NCBI RefSeq assembly: GCF_019703515.2
Contig: NC_059362.1
Location: 22,628,826 to 22,692,825 of the forward strand
Reading direction: 5' to 3'
Origin: Myxocyprinus asiaticus
Lineage: Eukaryota; Chordata; Actinopteri; Cypriniformes; Catostomidae
DNA: 64,000 nt
The notes under the pieces are model-generated. The model was not told the DNA's origin. It did not search any database and saw nothing but the letters and a program-made list of their open reading frames with translations. Position 1 is the first letter of the stretch. Every line of letters begins with the position of its first letter. Both the position numbers and the translations under genes were made by a program. This document shows, piece by piece, positions 37,922 through 51,571 of this stretch.

Positions 37922-38722
37922 TATATCCTTCTTTCCATTTCAGATTTCATTATATCAGATATTACAATTATTCTGCAGTGTCTCCTGGCAGCATTTAATA
38001 AAACAAGCTACAATTGATCCAATCCTGAAAATAAAACTCTTCCCGAAGCAAGACGGTCATTCAGCTGCTCCATCATGACAAGGCGGATGCACAAAGTTTT
38101 TGTTTGTTTTTATTGTCAAATTTTGTAGAAATGCGCTTAAAAAATGCTAAGCATTTAGATGGAAATCCAGTGTTTGTATTTGTGTCATATGTATGGACAA
38201 AAGATCTATGTACTTTAAATTTTTTTTTTCTTTTTTTTTTTTTTTCTCAAAGTTTCATGCTTAAGTGTCAACCACCCAGTGTTATGTCACCATGTGTGTC
38301 TGTCACTGTGACTGTGTGATGGATGAGAGAAATCTCATTGACAGAAAAGACTGACTGTTGAACAGGAAAGCCAAACACAACCAGTGTGAGTATATCAGTT
38401 AAAACATAGTCAGCCCTCTGCAACATTACTAGTCTGGAAATGCGATTGACACGTGATGTGTTACACATGCACAAACATAAGTTTATAAATGTCTCACTAA
38501 ATATGTGCAGATCTGCAGTTCAGCAATTGTGTCTGCTTCTTGTTCTGATGGAAATATGTTTGTATGCGTGCATGTGTATCTAAGACTAGTACATCCCAGT
38601 TTTAGAGCTGTTATTTGGATTGGTTCAAGATAATCCATTCACTCAAAAGAGGATTGGAACTTCGATCTGGTTTTGATGAGTTGGATGTAGATCATTGTGT
38701 TTTCATGTCTGTAGTTGAAGAT
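37922..38722. other. Intronic gene-free DNA
   Basis: A T-rich run at 38219-38246 only. Confidence 0.4.
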
Positions 38723-38730
38723 GTGTACTG

Positions 38731-39440
38731 TACAGGTCTTCACTGGTCCACCCTAACCCGAGGACCCGAGACGGTACCAAACGGGTTCAGATCCACGTTT
38801 TATACAGTCTGCCGGGATCAGACCTCACTGATGATGATGGACGTCAGAGGCAGAGTGGAGTTAAGGTACACAATAGCAAATTAGCAATGCTAAAGTTAGC
38901 AGCCATGGCAGTGAACGAGCAATCGTTATTATAGTTTAAAAGGGCAAACAGTCGAAGTTAACTTATGTGAGATAAAAAAAACTGCAAAGCTGATTCTAAA
39001 CAAGTTGCATTTGTCATCTGTCATGTGACAACAAGTGGACTTTTGAAGCTGAAATAATGAGTGGATTAGCTATGCTGTTCCAATCAGCAAGAGAGCAATC
39101 ACAGAAAACCTGGATGTATTTTACCAACTTGCATCATGGCCAGGCACAGGGGAGAAGGCTACAAATGTTACATTAGTAAGACACACATTTTTGTTTTCAT
39201 AACTTGTAAATTAACTTGTTAATAGCAATCAGCTGTGAAATTGGTGTAGAACGGGTCTGTGTCTCCTGGCCAGGTCCGGGTCCCAGCTTTAAAATAATAG
39301 CTGGGTCCGGGTCTGGCATTTCTCAGTTCTGCATGGGTACGGGTCCAAGCTTTCAAATAATAGAGGAGTCCGGTTCGGGTAGTACATTTGCGGGTCTCTT
39401 TGAGTTCGGGCACAAATTTTTGGACCCGTGAAGACCTCTA
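38731..39440. mobile_element. Non-autonomous hAT-like element with perfect 8-bp duplication
   Basis: Left tip TACAGGTCTTCAC, right tip GTGAAGACCTCTA (inverse). GTGTACTG flanks it on both sides (38723-38730 and 39441-39448). The interior near both ends has repeated GGGTCCGGGTC-type words. 710 bp, no transposase. Confidence 0.88.
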
Positions 39441-39448
39441 GTGTACTG

Positions 39449-40525
39449 GATTTAGTGTGTGTGTGTGACACCTGTAAGTAGCCAGTGGAATATTCTAGAG
39501 ATGAATTACATTATTTTATAAGATTGGAGCAAAATATTATTTTTCTCGGGTCATTATGAGGTCTAGCTGGGCAGTGGCTTACATCTTCACTGACAGAAAT
39601 TATTGTTTTTTTCTTTTTATATATACCAAGCAAAATTACAACTGAATTTGTCAGCCAGTGATCGCCAACTATTTTTGTTGTATAGATAAGACATGCTTTT
39701 ACATTTTTATTAGTGTACTCATTTTATGTTCCAAAGAGAAAAAATAATACAAGTTTCAATTTTTTTTACAATAAACTATTATTACATTTTACAAATCATT
39801 TTTAATAAAGGTTGCTTTCAAAATCCACTTGGCAACAGCTTGAATGGGCATCATGCTTATTTTAGATAAAAAGAGGGTATCATAGAGATGCAATGGAGGA
39901 AAAGTTATGATTCAGTGAGGAAGAAAAATAATTAACAGAAAGAATGGCAGATAGATGGCAGAAACTGAATGTTGGACAACAGAGAAGGGAAGTGGGTGCA
40001 TAGAGGAAGAAGTTAAGAGTAGGAGTCAAGTCCAGAAAAGATTGAAAGACAAAGGGAAGTGTATAAGTGAAAGAAGGATAGAAACATGGGGAGAGAGGGA
40101 TGGAAAAGTGCATGAGAGTTGTTAATCTCTCACTGTGTGTTGCTGTGTGCCATGTTGACTGTCCATATGGCTGTGTATATGTGTGAGAGAGAGAACGAGT
40201 GAAAGAAAATGAAAGAGGAAATTGGGAGCAAGGTGAATGACACATGCCAACATTCATATAACAGGATGGTTTGATTAAACAAAAACCTCTGCATTGCTGT
40301 TATAGCGGCTGGATGTTGTATGTGTGGTTTCAGATTCAGAGTGTGATGGCAGCACTGTCAGGAAGACAAAGACATGACTTATGGCTTTAAACCACAGATT
40401 GCTACTTTATCTCTACCTATTTTAATTAACATCGGCCTAAGCCCCTTAACGAAGTAACAGACAAGACCATTGTGTCTCACTCTTTCTCTCTACACATATA
40501 TACACACTGCACAGCACTGTTGTTG
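39449..40525. other. Intronic gene-free DNA
   Basis: A purine-rich tract at 39880-40225 gives spurious long frames on the minus strand. No gene. Confidence 0.45.
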
Positions 40526-40839
40526 TGATAGTTCACCCAAAAATGAAAATTCTGTCATTATTTACTCACCCTCATGTTGTTTCAAACCCATATGACACAT
40601 TATCTATTAGAATGTCCAAGCTGCTCTTTGCCATACAATAAAAGTAAAAAGGGACAAGGTATATTCATGATCACATTTCACTTTTGTTGTATAGAAATTA
40701 GGAGATCTTGGACATTCTGATACACTGTAAAAAATGTCTGTAATTTTAACAGTAAAAGACTGTAAAAATGCTACAGTTAAAAACATTAATTGGTTAACAG
40801 GTAGTTACCTTAAAATATATGGTAAAAAATTATAATATA

Positions 40840-42362
<1,523 letters not shown>

Positions 42363-43180
42363 TATTTAAAAAGACAATACATGCAATTTTACTTTAAAGT
42401 GTTGTAAAATAATTAATAAATTTGGGGATGTAAAAAGTATGATTTTACTGTATAATAATAAAAAAAAATAATAATATAAAAATAAAAATACAAATGTATA
42501 TTATGTTGAACAAGAGAGTGCATGTACTTTTTATGGTAAATTATTGTTAAAATTATCAGGCGTTCCCAGAATTCCCTCACATTTCATTGTATTTTATGGG
42601 AATAGTTATGTTTCTTCTTATTTTTAATATCAGTTATGTACTTTGGGGTGTTCTATGTTATATCTGATGTAGTTTAGTTAATGTTTATTGCATTATTTTA
42701 ATTTCACATGTGTTACCCTGATGGTGTTTAGTGTTTGTGTGAGTGACACTGAGCACCGTCTCTTCATGTTTATTGGTCACTGCTCTTGGAAAGGCCACTA
42801 TTGATGAACTTCATGTTATCATGTGCCTTTCTGTAATTACTACAGTGAGTAACAATACATTATAAAGTAAAAAGCAGATTTTAACAGTTTCAGAAGGTTA
42901 AAGTATTAAGTGTACATCATTTAATAATATAAATTTTAATGCACCATAAAATATACAGGCATCAAAATTACATCCCATAAAGCCTGAAGCGTGGTTACTG
43001 TATTTTTTACGGTGAATTTCTGGCAACCACAGCTGCCAGTTTTTTTTACTTTAAATTTAACAGGATTTTTTTTTTTTTTTTTTTTTTACAGTGTAGAAAA
43101 AGGGTCATGCAGTTTTGGAACAACATGAAGGAGAGTAAACAATGACAGAATTTTCATTTTTGTGTGAACTATCCATTTAA

Positions 43181-43865
43181 CACAAATATTATAATACAGC
43201 ATTCAGAATCCAGTGAGGATTTGTATCTTGTTTGTATAATATTTTCTATAATGATTCATAGAACTCTTCTCTCATTTTTATGACTTTGTTTCAGTGTGTT
43301 TTCTCTTTGGTCCTCTGCTGGAGATTGGTGACACTACTGCATAATTCAGTTCTATGCTGTTAGCACAGCTTGTGGGGGGACCAGTCCAAACAGATGCCAC
43401 CTCAACTCTACCAACTTACTGCATTTAAGCACAACAAGTACAGCAAGCTTAGGTTCTAAATTCAAATAACGGAATTTGAATATTGAAAAATACCTAAAAA
43501 CAAGAAATACAAAGAGTATTTCAGCTGAGTTCTTGACAGTTTGTACTCTGGAGGAATGAGTGAACTTGTTTCACTAGCAAAATAGATTTAGAAGAGTTTG
43601 AACAGCTGCCATGGATGAACCCAGATGCATCAGGAAATAAAGGAAAACAAAAACCTGTAGTGCAAAAAAATAAAGCAAACTAAAAATAAAATGTAATTGA
43701 ATATAAACCACATAGGAGGCTCTTTCTCAAGACTTTGTGTAAGCATTTCAGACTTGCAGACAAGAATCAAGGGGGAAAGATGCATCTTAAAGTGTGCCAT
43801 CACTGTCCTGTGTCAGCTGGTTAAGGGGATGATGTTTCCCTATCAGGTACTGTAATTAAGGCCAA
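43181..43865. other. Intronic gene-free DNA
   Basis: No feature recognised. Confidence 0.4.
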
Positions 43866-43898
43866 GAGTGCCTGTAATTTACAAAAAAGAAAAAACAA

Positions 43899-43934
<36 letters not shown>

Positions 43935-44250
43935 GTCTGTCTGTCTGTCTGTCTGTCTGTCAACTAACAATCTATCCATCCATACTGTACATCCATCCCA
44001 CCAAACAACCATCCATCTACCCCACGAACCAACTAATCAGTCAATCTTTCCATTCATCCAATCAACTAACCATCCATCTATCCCACCAACCAACTAGTCC
44101 ATCTATCCATTTATTCAATCAACTAACCATCCATCCATCCATACTGTACATTCATCCTTCCATCCATCCATCCCGCCATATAACAAATCCTTCCATCCAT
44201 CCATACCACCAGCCAACTAAACCTTCCATCCATCCATACCACCAACCAAC
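43899..44250. repeat. (CTAT)n/(CTGT)n and CATC-rich array
   Basis: (CTAT)n to about 43933, (CTGT)n to about 43960, then imperfect repeats of CATCCATCCATC with CCAACCAACTA segments. A 159-codon frame across it is an artefact of the repeats. Confidence 0.85.
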
Positions 44251-45627
44251 TACGGTCTTGTGTTACCGCTATCTAGTTGTATTTTCCTGTCTAATGAAGG
44301 TGGACTGTAAATGTTTTAAACTGTATAATATACTGTTTTGTATCTAAAACTAAAATTAATTCGATGTCATTTTAAATTTAATTTTAGTTAGTTGAGTTAC
44401 ATTTTATTTGGAGTTATGAAAAAGTATTTTAATTTATTTTCAGCTACCATCTTAGTTTCTATGTTTATTTAAGCTAATGAAAATGTTTTCATTTAGTTTT
44501 AGTTTTCGTTAATGAAAATGACTGGTTCCCAACAGAATTTTATGTCTGTCACCAGCCCTGTAACAGAACTAGAGTGTAGGTTGCCCTTGTTCCTCTAGGG
44601 CGGTTATTGAGTTTACACACCTGAGACACTCCAGTCAGTGGTCAGTAGTAAGTGAGATATACGGCCGCTGTCAAACTGAAGCTCTCTTTCTGTCTCCCTG
44701 ATATGGTTTGTAAGGGTGTAGACAGGCATGAATACTGAGACAAAATGCTTTATTTTAAACCAGGTCCCAAAGGCATGGCATATATCTGGTGTTGTAAATA
44801 TTTTTGTCCATCCATTGATTTATCTTTTCACAGCTGTCCCTCAGAGACATCTTTGCTGTAATAGCTGCTGTAATGGTAGTATAATTCAGATTAGAATCAT
44901 TTAAACTGAGTTTAACTTTTCTTGGAACCAAATGACCACTTTCATTACTGATGTACTGTGTACCGCTATGTTTCTAGAGCTCAGACATTCAAAAATGGAG
45001 ATTGCATCTGTGACCTTGTATGAGGGTTTGCTCGTGTGGGACTTATCATGAACTGATGGTTTATTGGTTTGTCAATATGTCTCTTTGTGTGCACATAGTG
45101 GCATTTGAGGAATGCTCTTGAGTACAAATATAAGCTACCAACCTATTTCTGGTTGTATTCATACTGTATTTAATCTACACTAGCTCCTGCCTGTGTATGC
45201 GTGTATGTATGAGTGCAGTAAGGTCATAAAGAGATAGATTTAGTGCATGATTAAGGCAAGGTTTTGTAAAGCAAGGTATCTCATTTCAAAGTTGAGCTGT
45301 TTTATATTCTTGTCTTTTATGTTTGATTTCCATGCTTCCTGGGGTGAAATGTGTTTGTTTGTTGGCTTTCAAATCTGGTCTCCTCTGTGACAATGCAGCA
45401 TAATATATCAGCACCACAACACATGCACAGAGAAGTAGCAGCAGATGCAATTCTGAATGAAAAGACAACAGGGCCTCAGTCCAAATACACTCTTCTATCA
45501 ATGTGATTGTTCAGTCTCCTCTACTTGACTTTGCTTTCCTAATTGGCACGCAGATAATGACACATTCATTATATAGTCACGTATCTTGCTGACGTAGTTG
45601 TTGGTATGTGTGTGTGCACTCTCACAG
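44251..45627. other. Intronic gene-free DNA before the NPAY exon
   Basis: 44343-44525 is an AT-rich stretch with TTTTAGTT and TAATGAAAATG words, typical of a common fish repeat. Otherwise nothing is identified; the last bases form the acceptor of the NPAY exon. Confidence 0.45.
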
Positions 45628-45875
45628 GTGTAAAGGAGCATCACACTATGGCCTCTCCGCTGAGAGAAAGCGGCGCTCTCAAGAGGAAGATTGCACAGAC
45701 AGCACCTCAGAGCTCTCAGTGGCAGCACTGCCCGGGGAGGGCTGTCCCTCCTCTGCCATCGCCCTCCTATCAGATGAGCCAGGTCTGGTTAACCCAGCCT
45801 ATGAGCCCAGTGTGGAAGACAACAGCCAATCGGGAAGCACCACCAGCCTGGCAGCACGCAGTGGTTCAAGGAAGA
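45628..45875 (+). CDS. lnx1: lnx1 exon with NPAY Numb-binding motif
   Basis: Shared by both forms. Acceptor CAG ends at 45627; entry phase 2; donor GTGAGT starts at 45876, leaving phase 1. It encodes residues 144-225 of the long form plus one base of codon 226. The first residues CKGASHYGL are the segment I recall as the junction of human p80 and p70. C144 completes the TRAF-like zinc finger in the long form. AERKRRSQ is a basic patch. NPAY (198-201) sits within DEPGLVNPAYEP and is the known ligand for the Numb PTB domain. The rest is Ser/Thr-rich and probably disordered, up to the basic segment in the next exon. Confidence 0.95.
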
Positions 45876-46243
45876 GTGAGTGTGAGTGTGCATATTGTGT
45901 ATGTGATTGGGTGTATTTGTGTGTTTTGTAAGCTAGAATTAAAGTGCTATGGTAATAAAAAAAAAAAATATGCACACACGTTTACTTAGCAAATGAGGAC
46001 CCAGTATCTTAATAAGGACATAGTATGATAGATTTCATTGTTTTAAAGTAAAGCTAATTATAATCATGACAATTAAAACTACCCCTAAAGGAAAACCTTT
46101 AGCATTTTTAGTATAAAATAACATTATTTCTTTATTTCTGAATCATTTTACCTTTAAGGATTTCTCCAAAGGTTTTGTCAGATTTAGCAAATTTTACAAT
46201 TTTACCCAATAAATATAGCTAAGTAAACCCACTCACATGTATA

Positions 46244-46288
<45 letters not shown>

Positions 46289-46458
46289 GCACTTTAATTA
46301 ATTATCAATCTTTCTCATTCTCATACTACTGGAACAATTAATCAGATAAATGTCAGTTGTGCAGAGTCACCATCTGTGCACCATTTATGTCATTTATGCA
46401 AAAAATCAATTCAAATTGCTTGTCTGAAAATCTCAGATGAGACACTCAATTGGCACTG

Positions 46459-46501
<43 letters not shown>

Positions 46502-48532
46502 TTCAAATATGCTTTATGAATACTTTATGAGGCCTGTTCCTGACCTCCACAAAGTAGTTCAGATGTGTTTCATTGTCTTATGTCCCCTCTAAACTTGAAG
46601 CCTGGAGAATGGGGACAATAAATGCAGCTGCACAAGCATTTCTGGCTTTGGGACTAGAAACAGTATGACACTGCCGCTGAACAAGCTGTCTGCCTCCAGC
46701 CCAGGCAATGCTACTGTCAGAGCTTTGTTCATCAGAGATAGAGAGAGCGAGATACATACAGAAAAAGATGTATTGTCATGTTAAAGAGGGCAAAACAACG
46801 CATAACATTTAGGCAAGCATCACTTTTATTGATTGACTAATGTATTAAACTTCAACATATAGGTTTTCTAGGAATGATACCTCAAATCGTATGGCTTATT
46901 GAGGCAGAATGATCTCACGAAAAATTGGTGACAGGATTTGAAATGTTTTTTGTTTTTTTTCTGCCAAAATATCTTAACTGCCCCTTTCAGTGGCCAGAGC
47001 TGGAACTACAGTTTTTGACGCACTGCACAAACGCAAGCACTTAAGTCTTTGAATAAATGTGAGGTGAAAGGCACAGTGCATCCTATTTTCAGCATCATTT
47101 GAGTAGTAAATACATTAATACACTCCTTACCTTAACCCTAACCATAACAGTGCTGAGACCAAAACAGAGTTCTTTCACTTGGATGTGAGGTGAAAGGCAC
47201 ACACATCTGTTTTTTAGCAACATTTGAGTAGTAATTACATGCATATTATCATAATGCTAATCAAAGTACCTTTCAAGGCAAGTGAGTCCATTTGATGGCC
47301 ACCTTGGGAACTACGGCATACAAGCGGCATACAAGTACATCACCTATCTAATTGAATGGGAAAAGACTGAAATCTCCAAAATGGTTAATCTAGAGTACTA
47401 TTACATAACATATTTCAACTCAGCAGTAAAATCTGACAACAACGGTATCATGAATTGTGCTTTTTTAGCTCAGGTAACGCAAAAAAACAAAAATGTTCAT
47501 GCTGGTCCAGCTAATGTGCATGTGCGTTCTTGGGTAAAGTAAACTGACAGGTGATGTCTCTATCAGAAAGGTGACTTGCTTTTACCTGTAAGGCAGGACT
47601 ACCTTTTCTACACCCACCATTTATAGTGTCCCAGTTTCTCACATTCATTGTAATACAAGTGATCTGTCTCAGTTTAACTCTCTCTGCCCTAACCCAGACC
47701 TTAAACCTAACCCTAAAACCTAAATCTAATCATAAAAGTACAGACACCAAAACAGCATTTTTTTTCATGTACTTCTTTACAATGTAGTATCTCGGATGTG
47801 ATATCATAACGGTGTTGCTCTATGACGATACGCTACACGTATAGATTTCACTGTTGAGCACTGTCTCCATGTTTATATCACCTCTCCCGCTAAACGTGTT
47901 TAAATGCGCTCCTCCCGTGAATGCCGCCGGGGGAGAAAGGGGTGCAGATCCTGCGAATGGGCCCGTGAGTTGTGGGCCCCCCTGCAGCCATGGGCCCCAG
48001 GGCTTAAGCCCTGGTAAGCCCGTGCATTGATGTGGCCCCGCCCACGCCCGAGCATTGTGGCTGCAAGTTTTGCATGTGCAAGCACCACTTATAGTACATT
48101 TTCTGGTTCCATTTTAGTTGTCTTAAACTTTATTCTGCAATATTTGAAGTTGCACAGATATGCAGAAAAAAGTGTCCTGCACTGTTCTATGCTGATTCAG
48201 GTCTGACCTAAAGGAAAGAGCATAGGTTAAAGAAGTTTTGATCTTACTGCAGTGTCCACAGTACAGCACAGCTGCCTGTGACACCAGCAGGTGTTGCTTA
48301 TTTCTCAGGTTCATCACTTGGCTGCAGGTGCAATATATTTTGATGCTCAACAGCAACCACTAAAATAAAGAGGACAATTTGATTGGCTAATATATTGTGA
48401 CTGGCTGAACAGTGTGTGTTTAGAAACCTGATTGGCTGTTGAGGGACATGTCCAGACATGTTTAGGCAGAGAAGTGTGCCTCCACTCCTTTCTCTCTCAG
48501 TTCCTTCATCGCTCTCTTTCTTTCACTCACAG
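45876..48532. other. lnx1 intron
   Basis: Contains (CA)n at 46248-46285, (GA)n at 46462-46498, a degraded inverted fragment resembling the TG-bracketed family near 45990-46060, and telomere-like CCTAACCC words near 47690-47720. No coding feature. Confidence 0.6.
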
Positions 48533-48688
48533 ATCGTAACTTTGACCGAACATCGGTGCGCAGTCGCTCTTTCCGCCGCTTGAATCGAGCATTTAGTGTC
48601 CTGAGGAGGACCAAGAGTGGGACAGCAGTGGCTAATGAGACCACAGAGGAAAGAGACAACCTCAGAAATGCCAACATACCACCAGAGG
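48533..48688 (+). CDS. lnx1: lnx1 basic linker exon before PDZ1
   Basis: Acceptor CAG ends at 48532 after a CT-rich tract; donor GTGAGT begins at 48689. Entry phase 1, exit phase 1. It encodes residues 226-277 plus one base of codon 278. The Arg-rich stretch [20 protein letters not shown] matches the human LNX1 segment [20 protein letters not shown] closely. No folded domain is evident; the segment links NPAY to PDZ1 and could bind acidic membranes or be phosphorylated (inference). Confidence 0.94.
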
Positions 48689-48838
48689 GTGAGTGTGTGT
48701 TTAGCAAACATCTAAGAGTCTGCTAAATGAATAAATGTAAAACATTAATGTAAATGCTGCTTGTGTACCTTTTTTCCATTGTAGAAATGGCATGACATTG
48801 TATTTTATAGATATTTACTGTAAATGTAACTCAACTGT

Positions 48839-48965
48839 AAGAGCAGCATGGTGCCAGCAATGGCTAGGTTGTGGGTTCTGTTCCCAGGGAAAACACATTC
48901 TGATAAAACATGTAAAGTATACTGAAACTTGGATAACTGTAAGTACAGTATAAATGCAAATGTAT
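48839..48965 (+). repeat. tRNA-derived SINE-like copy
   Basis: AGCAGCATGGTGCCAGCAAT is followed by a box-B-like GTGGGTTCTGTTCCCAGGG and then the family body (ACACATTCTGATAAAACATG) ending in a degraded ATGCAAATG tail. A short tail fragment also lies at 48715-48745. Confidence 0.6.
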
Positions 48966-49061
48966 TTTAGTAGGCATGATTATAGATAATAAACAAATGA
49001 TTATAACGTGTTATTGGGCTGTTAAAAAGCAACATCAAATACAGGCTCATGATATCTTATT

Positions 49062-49401
49062 TAGGGATGCACCAATACCACTTTTTCTCTTCTGATCCAA
49101 TTCCAATATCGGAAATCTCAGTATCGGCTGACACCGATCCCAAGCCGATACCAGTGTTGTTGTTTTGGGTTTTTTGCATAATCAGTTTAGAATAACTTTA
49201 CATTAGTGTGGAACTAATTGGGAGTACTCTTTAATATGTAAAGAAACTCAAACCTCTAACTACACATTATTTCAATATAAATGTATAGCTTATTAAGAAA
49301 CACTTTATTATTAACTAGTATACTGGATAATGTAGCAGCAAAATTAACAGTAATTCCAGTCTTCAAGTCTTCAGTAGAAAAGAAACCAGTTTTTTTGTGC
49401 C

Positions 49402-49434
<33 letters not shown>

Positions 49435-49583
49435 AACTTGCATCTGGACTTTAAAGGATTCAGATCTCTTTTTTGTTCAATTTAGTTGTAAGACATCAGT
49501 CCACTTTTCATTCACACATTTATTTCTTGGAACCCATTCAACTTAAATATTGTTATAAATTGTAAACAAATACTAATAATGAC

Positions 49584-49622
<39 letters not shown>

Positions 49623-50294
49623 TAATAAATGGTTATTAATATTATTATTATTGACTTTTAATTTTAATTTTAAATACAACAGTAATATATTTAAATCGTG
49701 CACTTTTTAAACCCTCACGCTTTTATTTTGACATTCTAAACTCTCCAGGAAGTCCTGTAAGTGTCTGTTTGTAGGCAAGTTCACAGTAGTTTAATTCACT
49801 TCTTATTCAAATTCTGGTAAAATGCACCTCCGGCACCATTCTAAATGCATATTATAAGTGAACCGAACTATTGAGCATCTACATCTGAGACACTGTTCTT
49901 GAGTAGCGCTCAAATATTGCGCACCGCTGTGAAGGCAAAAAATGGCCACGAGTGCATCACCAGCCTGTGCATGAGTCTGTGTCAACAGAGCAGCACCATT
50001 CACTGATGCGCTGGCACTGTGCATACTATATATTTACTTATTAAACAGCCTTTTGTGATTCACAGAGCTATCGCACGTCTTCAAGTGGCTTTGAATAAAA
50101 TGCACGAGTCATATTAACTGCTTTAATGGTGTTTTTATGGTTCTTTTATGTCATTTTTGGAGCTTGACAGTAACGAACATAACTAACACACAGTATCGGA
50201 TTTGGATCGGGCTCGTCAGACCAATACCCGATCCGTCTAAAAGCTTCAATATCGGAGCCGATACCGATCCAGGTATCGGATCGGTGCATCCCTA
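49062..50294. mobile_element. Non-autonomous hAT-like element (TAGGGATGCACC termini)
   Basis: Left TAGGGATGCACCAATACC and right GGATCGGTGCATCCCTA are inverted, with further subterminal ATCGG and CCGATACC words at both ends. Flanks ATCTTATT (49054-49061) and ATCTTCTT (50295-50302) match at 7 of 8. The interior has a T-run (49406-49427) and an ATA/ATT-repeat region (49580-49650). No transposase. Confidence 0.85.
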
Positions 50295-50302
50295 ATCTTC
50301 TT

Positions 50303-50747
50303 GTAATTTACGAGCATACAGACCTAAAATGGCTCATAAATAGTTTTAAAAAATCACACTGGTAGTGTTATATTGCACAAAATACAAAATCAAAGCATGT
50401 TCTCTGCCTCTGGGAATAGACTTTGAATGTCCTGACATCTATTATTAGTCAAAAACATGCTAAAACAATATCCGTGTATAATAAAGGAGAAAGGGAGCTT
50501 GTCAGAAGGTGACAGTCTGGATTGGGTCTGCTTAGTGCCACAGTAGCATATGGTCCTTTAATAATGCAGATGGAGCCTGAAGAGACTTGACAGAGAGAGA
50601 AAAAAGACAGAGAGGAAATGAAGCTGTGTGTTGGGACAGAGGGACTGGACAGAGGAACTCAGAGATGAAGAAAAGGGAGTGAGAGGAATGCTTGCTGAAT
50701 GAAAAAGTATTTTAGGGAAGGAGGTTTCAGTTTCTTTTTTATTTAAC
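50303..50747. other. Intronic gene-free DNA
   Basis: No feature recognised. Confidence 0.4.
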
Positions 50748-51091
50748 TGTGGATGTTCCGTGGAAAGGAGGAGGCGGGAGGCAGGTTGCTCTACTCACAG
50801 GTTAGGTTTATTAATGGCCACACTTCTCTCAACTTTACAATAATAACTTCTTCCGTGTTAGAATAACAATCTCTGCAACTTAACTATAATAAACTCTTAG
50901 CTTCACAAACATAACTCTGGAGACCCAGGCTCTCTCTCGCTCCTCTGCTGGTGGTGTGGCTCTTTTATGCCGCTCTCCCCGTGCTCACTGTAATTGGAGA
51001 CAGGTGTTAGACATAATCTAGCTCAGGTGTAAGTGCCCTTACCGCTTTCTCTCTCTCCGGAGAGATGCTTGACCACGCCCCCGCTGCCACA
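50748..51091 (-). mobile_element. Solo LTR of a Gypsy-type retrotransposon
   Basis: On the minus strand it begins TGTGGCAGCGGGGGCGTGG and ends GGAACATCCACA, a TG...CA structure of 344 bp. It has a TATA-like CATAAAAGAG and, nearer the end, an AATAAA polyadenylation signal. Flanks TTAAC (50743-50747) and ATAAC (51092-51096) match at 4 of 5. No internal domain or second LTR adjoins it. Confidence 0.8.
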
Positions 51092-51417
51092 ATAACCTAA
51101 AAAAATAAGATAATGGGGCAAATTCACTAAACACTTGCACCACTTTTGTGTGTGGTATTTAAGCACAAAAACTTGCTTCTTATTTACTAACCACCCACAG
51201 TCTAGTTTAAGCAGGTGCAATGAAATAGCTTTATTCACAAAACTTTACACACTTTTACTGCCTGAGGAAAGCAGGCAGTAAATTAAATTTTACTTTAAAA
51301 GAAATATTTGTGTACATTTTCTATCGATCATGGCTGTAGTAATTCATCAAATAATTATCAAATGATGAAGATGAGTGATATAACCTGGCATATATCCATA
51401 TACGCTGTGTAGTCTAC

Positions 51418-51571
51418 AGTGTTGGGTAAGTTATTTAAAAAAAGTGATCCATTATAGATTTCTAATTACTTCTCTAAAGTTGTAATCAAATTACTTCATC
51501 AGAAATTAATCACATTAATGATTAGTTTACTTTTAAGATTACTTTGTAATCAGATTACACCCAGCACTGGT
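51418..51571. repeat. Miniature element with CAGTGTTGGGTAA / CCCAGCACTGG ends
   Basis: The left CAGTGTTGGGTAAGTTA is the near inverse of the right ATTACACCCAGCACTGG. The interior is made of AATTACTT and AATCAGATTAC words. A related sequence lies at 60133-60281. Confidence 0.65.

Noticed and set aside
37372..37998. Paired Lys-Arg-Gly-rich frames on opposite strands
   Set aside because: They arise from the same CCAAAAGGGGGCG-type words in the two arms of a foldback element.
43899..43960. CRISPR-like array
   Set aside because: Simple tetranucleotide repeats with no spacers, in a vertebrate genome.
43868..44347. 159-codon frame rich in Ile, Ser, Pro and His
   Set aside because: It is a translation of CTAT/CTGT/CATC tandem repeats and has no domain or gene context.
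48839..48905. Functional tRNA gene
   Set aside because: A box-B-like motif is present, but no cloverleaf with anticodon arm is evident and the sequence continues into a SINE body.
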